16,912 nucleotides of DNA from Gp6-AA40 sp050742535 (GTDB lineage Bacteria; Acidobacteriota; Vicinamibacteria; Vicinamibacterales; UBA2999). A model generated the notes under the pieces. The model was given only the letters and a program-made list of their open reading frames with translations. It made no database searches and was not told where the DNA came from. The stretch spans positions 1-16,912 of the forward strand of contig JBOGIQ010000108.1 in NCBI GenBank assembly GCA_050742535.1, written 5' to 3'. This document shows positions 14,939-16,912 of this stretch, piece by piece; positions within the stretch are counted from its first letter, which is position 1; each line of letters starts with the position of its first letter. Position numbers and translations under genes: made by a program.

Positions 14939-16816
14939 CTACTTGGTCGTCCCAGTCTTCGCGAGCTCCGCCTGGTAAGCGGCTTCGGCGGCTCGCACCT
15001 TTTCAGCGGCCTTGTCGAGCTCGGCCTGCTTCTTCTTGTCGATCTCGGCCTGACGCGCCGCCTGCTCAGCGGCCTTGCGATCGGCTTCGGCCTTGCGGCG
15101 GCCCGCTTCCTCGTCGCGCTTGGCCTGCTCCTTCGCGGCCTTCTCCTGCCGCTTCCGCTCTTCCGCGTCGAGCTTCGCCTGTTCGGCCGCGGCCTTCGCC
15201 ACCGCACGCGCCTCGGCGATCTCGCGCTCCGCCGCTGCCTTCTCCTCGCGCTCCAGCGCGCGGCGCTCGGCTTCATTCGGCGGCGCCGTGTCCGACTGCA
15301 CCACGATCGGCGCGGGAACGGCCTGTGCCGTCGTCGCCGGCCCCTCGTTCACGCCGGCGAGACCGGCGGGCGGAGTCGCGGTGCTGCCCTGGAACGGCGG
15401 CGGCGGCGGTGCAATCGCCTCGTTGTCGCGCAGCGCCGGGAGGTACGGCTCGCGCATCCTTGGCAGATCGCGCGTGACACCGACCGAACCCTCCTGCAGC
15501 AGCTGCGGCGTGATCATCACGACCAGCTCGGTGCGGTTCTTCTGCGCGGCCTTGCTGCGGAACAGGTAGCCGAGAATCGGGATGTCGCCGATGCCGGGAA
15601 TCTTGGTCATCGTCGACGTCATCGAGTTGTTGAGCAGACCGGCAATCGCGAACGTCTGGCCGTTGCGCAGCTCGAGCTCGGTCGACGTCCGGCGGCTGAC
15701 CAGGGCCGGGACACGGAATCCGTTCAGCTGGATGCCGTTGGCGAAGTCGAGCGTGCTGACTTCAGGCCGCACCTTGAGGTGAATGCGGTCGCCGTCCACG
15801 GTGGGGGTGAAGGTCAGGCGGACGCCGAACTCCTTGAACTCGATCGTGATGGCGTTGCCGCCGCCGGCCTGCGCCACGGGAATCGGGAATTCACCGCCGG
15901 CGAGGAAGCTCGCTTCCTTGCCGCTTTCCGCAACCAGGTTCGGCTCGGCCAGGCTCTGGAACAGCCCACGGGTCTGCAGCGCCTTGATCAAGACACCCAG
16001 GTCGTAGCGCTCGCTGAGGATGAACAGGTTCAGGAAGTCGCTGAAGTTGTAGTTGCCCTTCGCGGTGGTGACGGGGGCGCCGAACTCGAACGGATCGGGA
16101 CCCGTCTTGGTCACCTCGAGGTCGCTGTAGCCGGGTGCCGCAAACTGTTGCGTCGTGACGCGGCCGAGCGTGTTGTTGATACCGGTCGGGCTGGTGAAGA
16201 GCGAGATACCAAGCTCGGTCAGCGCCGAGCGGCTGACTTCGGCGAAGCGCACGCGCAGCAGCACCTGGTTGCTCGGACGCGCCTGCACCGCCAGGAGGCT
16301 GACGACCTCTTCCTTGCGCTCCACGAACGCCGTCGCCAGGTTGACCGCCTTCTCGCCAAGCTCCTTGGTCGAGACCCGGCCGGACAGCACGACGTTCCGG
16401 CCGTTGCTGGTCACCTGCACCGCCTCGTTGGGCAGCATCTCTTTCATCTGCGCGCTGAGCCGCTCGACGTCGCGGCCGACGGAGATGTCATACCGGCGCA
16501 CCGCGCCGGCGCGCTCCCACACGAACATCGAGATCGTGCCGGGCGTCTTGCCGTGCAGCAGCAGCTGGCTGTTCGACGTCACCATCGCGTCGGCGATGTC
16601 GGGGTTGGTCAGCGACACGCGCATGATCGGCACGCCGATCTCGAGCACCGTCGACCGGCCGGTGACGATCTGCACCGGGATCGCCGGCGTATCGATCACG
16701 GTGTTCGCGGCAGCCGCCGCGGCGTTGGTGGTCGGCTGCGTCGCGACCTGCGCGAGAAGGGTGCCGGGCTGCAGGACGGCGACGACCAGAATCCAGATTG
16801 CGATCTTCCTCTTCAT
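14939..16816 (-). CDS. cpaC: Tad/Flp pilus secretin CpaC/RcpA with TolA-like tail
   Basis: This 625-residue protein has a signal peptide (1-23, ending LLAQ). An N-terminal pilus domain follows (VQIVTGRSTVLEIGVPIMRV and LHGKTPGTISMFVW), then a BON-like domain (QVTSNGRNVVLSGRVS) and the secretin domain with GGEFPIPVAQ, FGVRLTFTPTV and the ending KIPGIGDIPILGYLFRS ... TELVVMITPQLL near 440. It forms the outer-membrane channel of the pilus. After it come a 70-residue Pro-rich linker (about 444-513) and 112 residues of Ala/Glu/Lys/Arg/Gln-rich helix (514-625), an extension not found in ordinary CpaC. The start at 16816 is preferred over an ATG at 16822 because GAGGAG lies 7 bases from the first and only 1 base from the second. 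The gene follows cpaB by 11 bases. Confidence 0.92.
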   Translation of the reverse strand: MKRKIAIWILVVAVLQPGTLLAQVATQPTTNAAAAAANTVIDTPAIPVQIVTGRSTVLEIGVPIMRVSLTNPDIADAMVTSNSQLLLHGKTPGTISMFVWERAGAVRRYDISVGRDVERLSAQMKEMLPNEAVQVTSNGRNVVLSGRVSTKELGEKAVNLATAFVERKEEVVSLLAVQARPSNQVLLRVRFAEVSRSALTELGISLFTSPTGINNTLGRVTTQQFAAPGYSDLEVTKTGPDPFEFGAPVTTAKGNYNFSDFLNLFILSERYDLGVLIKALQTRGLFQSLAEPNLVAESGKEASFLAGGEFPIPVAQAGGGNAITIEFKEFGVRLTFTPTVDGDRIHLKVRPEVSTLDFANGIQLNGFRVPALVSRRTSTELELRNGQTFAIAGLLNNSMTSTMTKIPGIGDIPILGYLFRSKAAQKNRTELVVMITPQLLQEGSVGVTRDLPRMREPYLPALRDNEAIAPPPPPFQGSTATPPAGLAGVNEGPATTAQAVPAPIVVQSDTAPPNEAERRALEREEKAAAEREIAEARAVAKAAAEQAKLDAEERKRQEKAAKEQAKRDEEAGRRKAEADRKAAEQAARQAEIDKKKQAELDKAAEKVRAAEAAYQAELAKTGTTK

Positions 16817-16827
16817 CTGCATGCTCC

Positions 16828-16912
16828 TCAGCGCACCACTTCCGTCGCGCGTTTGTCTCCGCGAATGATCTCGATGGTCGGCAGCGGCGCCGGGGCCGGC
16901 GCGGCTACGGGG
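16828..16912 (-). CDS. cpaB: Flp pilus assembly protein CpaB/RcpC, C-terminal fragment
   Basis: Only the last 27 residues are in the window, ending at TGA (16830-16828). After a Pro/Ala stretch they read TIEIIRGDKRATEVVR, very close to the usual ending of CpaB proteins. CpaB is a periplasmic partner of the secretin. The stop codon overlaps the GAGGAG ribosome binding site of the secretin gene, and cpaB directly before cpaC is the usual order. The fragment is short, so the call leans on context. Confidence 0.75.
   Translation of the reverse strand, partial: PVAAPAPAPLPTIEIIRGDKRATEVVR

Overview
This GC-rich, gene-dense window carries the middle and distal part of a Tad/Flp (tight-adherence) type IVc pilus operon, next to a set of unrelated metabolic and transport genes. 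The gene content, the secreted hypothetical protein style and the small dispersed repeats suggest an acidobacterium, perhaps of the Vicinamibacteria. That placement is an impression from composition and gene style, not a computed result.

Positions 1 to about 4340, plus strand: the tail of a VTT/YqaA-type membrane protein, a secreted cytochrome c/PQQ dehydrogenase of the polyvinyl-alcohol dehydrogenase type, a small secreted hypothetical protein on the minus strand, an SDR dehydrogenase resembling HSD17B10, and a NicO/UreH-like metal transporter closed by a hairpin terminator. Three of the gaps here hold short-unit repeats: a 9-bp tandem array, and two heptamer arrays built as inverted repeats. 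Each array lies just upstream of a -10-like hexamer that is only 6 to 10 bases from the start codon.

Positions 4491 to 5744, plus strand: a TPR-repeat protein that converges on the pilus operon. A long palindrome separates the two.

Positions 5784 to 16912, minus strand: one tightly packed operon. Its order is cpaB (only the tail is visible), secretin cpaC/rcpA, a TadG-like pseudopilin-type protein, cpaE/tadZ, cpaF/tadA, tadB, tadC, a winged-helix AAA+ ATPase, an ExeA-like ATPase with a SPOR domain, and an AMIN-like periplasmic protein. Most junctions overlap or abut (TGATG, ATGA, TAAATG). CpaF powers the pilus through the TadB/TadC inner-membrane platform, CpaE is the localisation ATPase, and CpaC is the outer-membrane channel. 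The last three genes look like an accessory module for peptidoglycan passage or secretin placement. Flp pilin and the prepilin peptidase are not in the window.

The points most worth a second look are the three-gene extension of the Tad operon, a TolA-like charged helix on the end of the secretin, two copies of a palindromic repeat (one read as the N-terminus of TadG, the other supplying the stop codon of the AMIN gene), and the heptamer inverted arrays.
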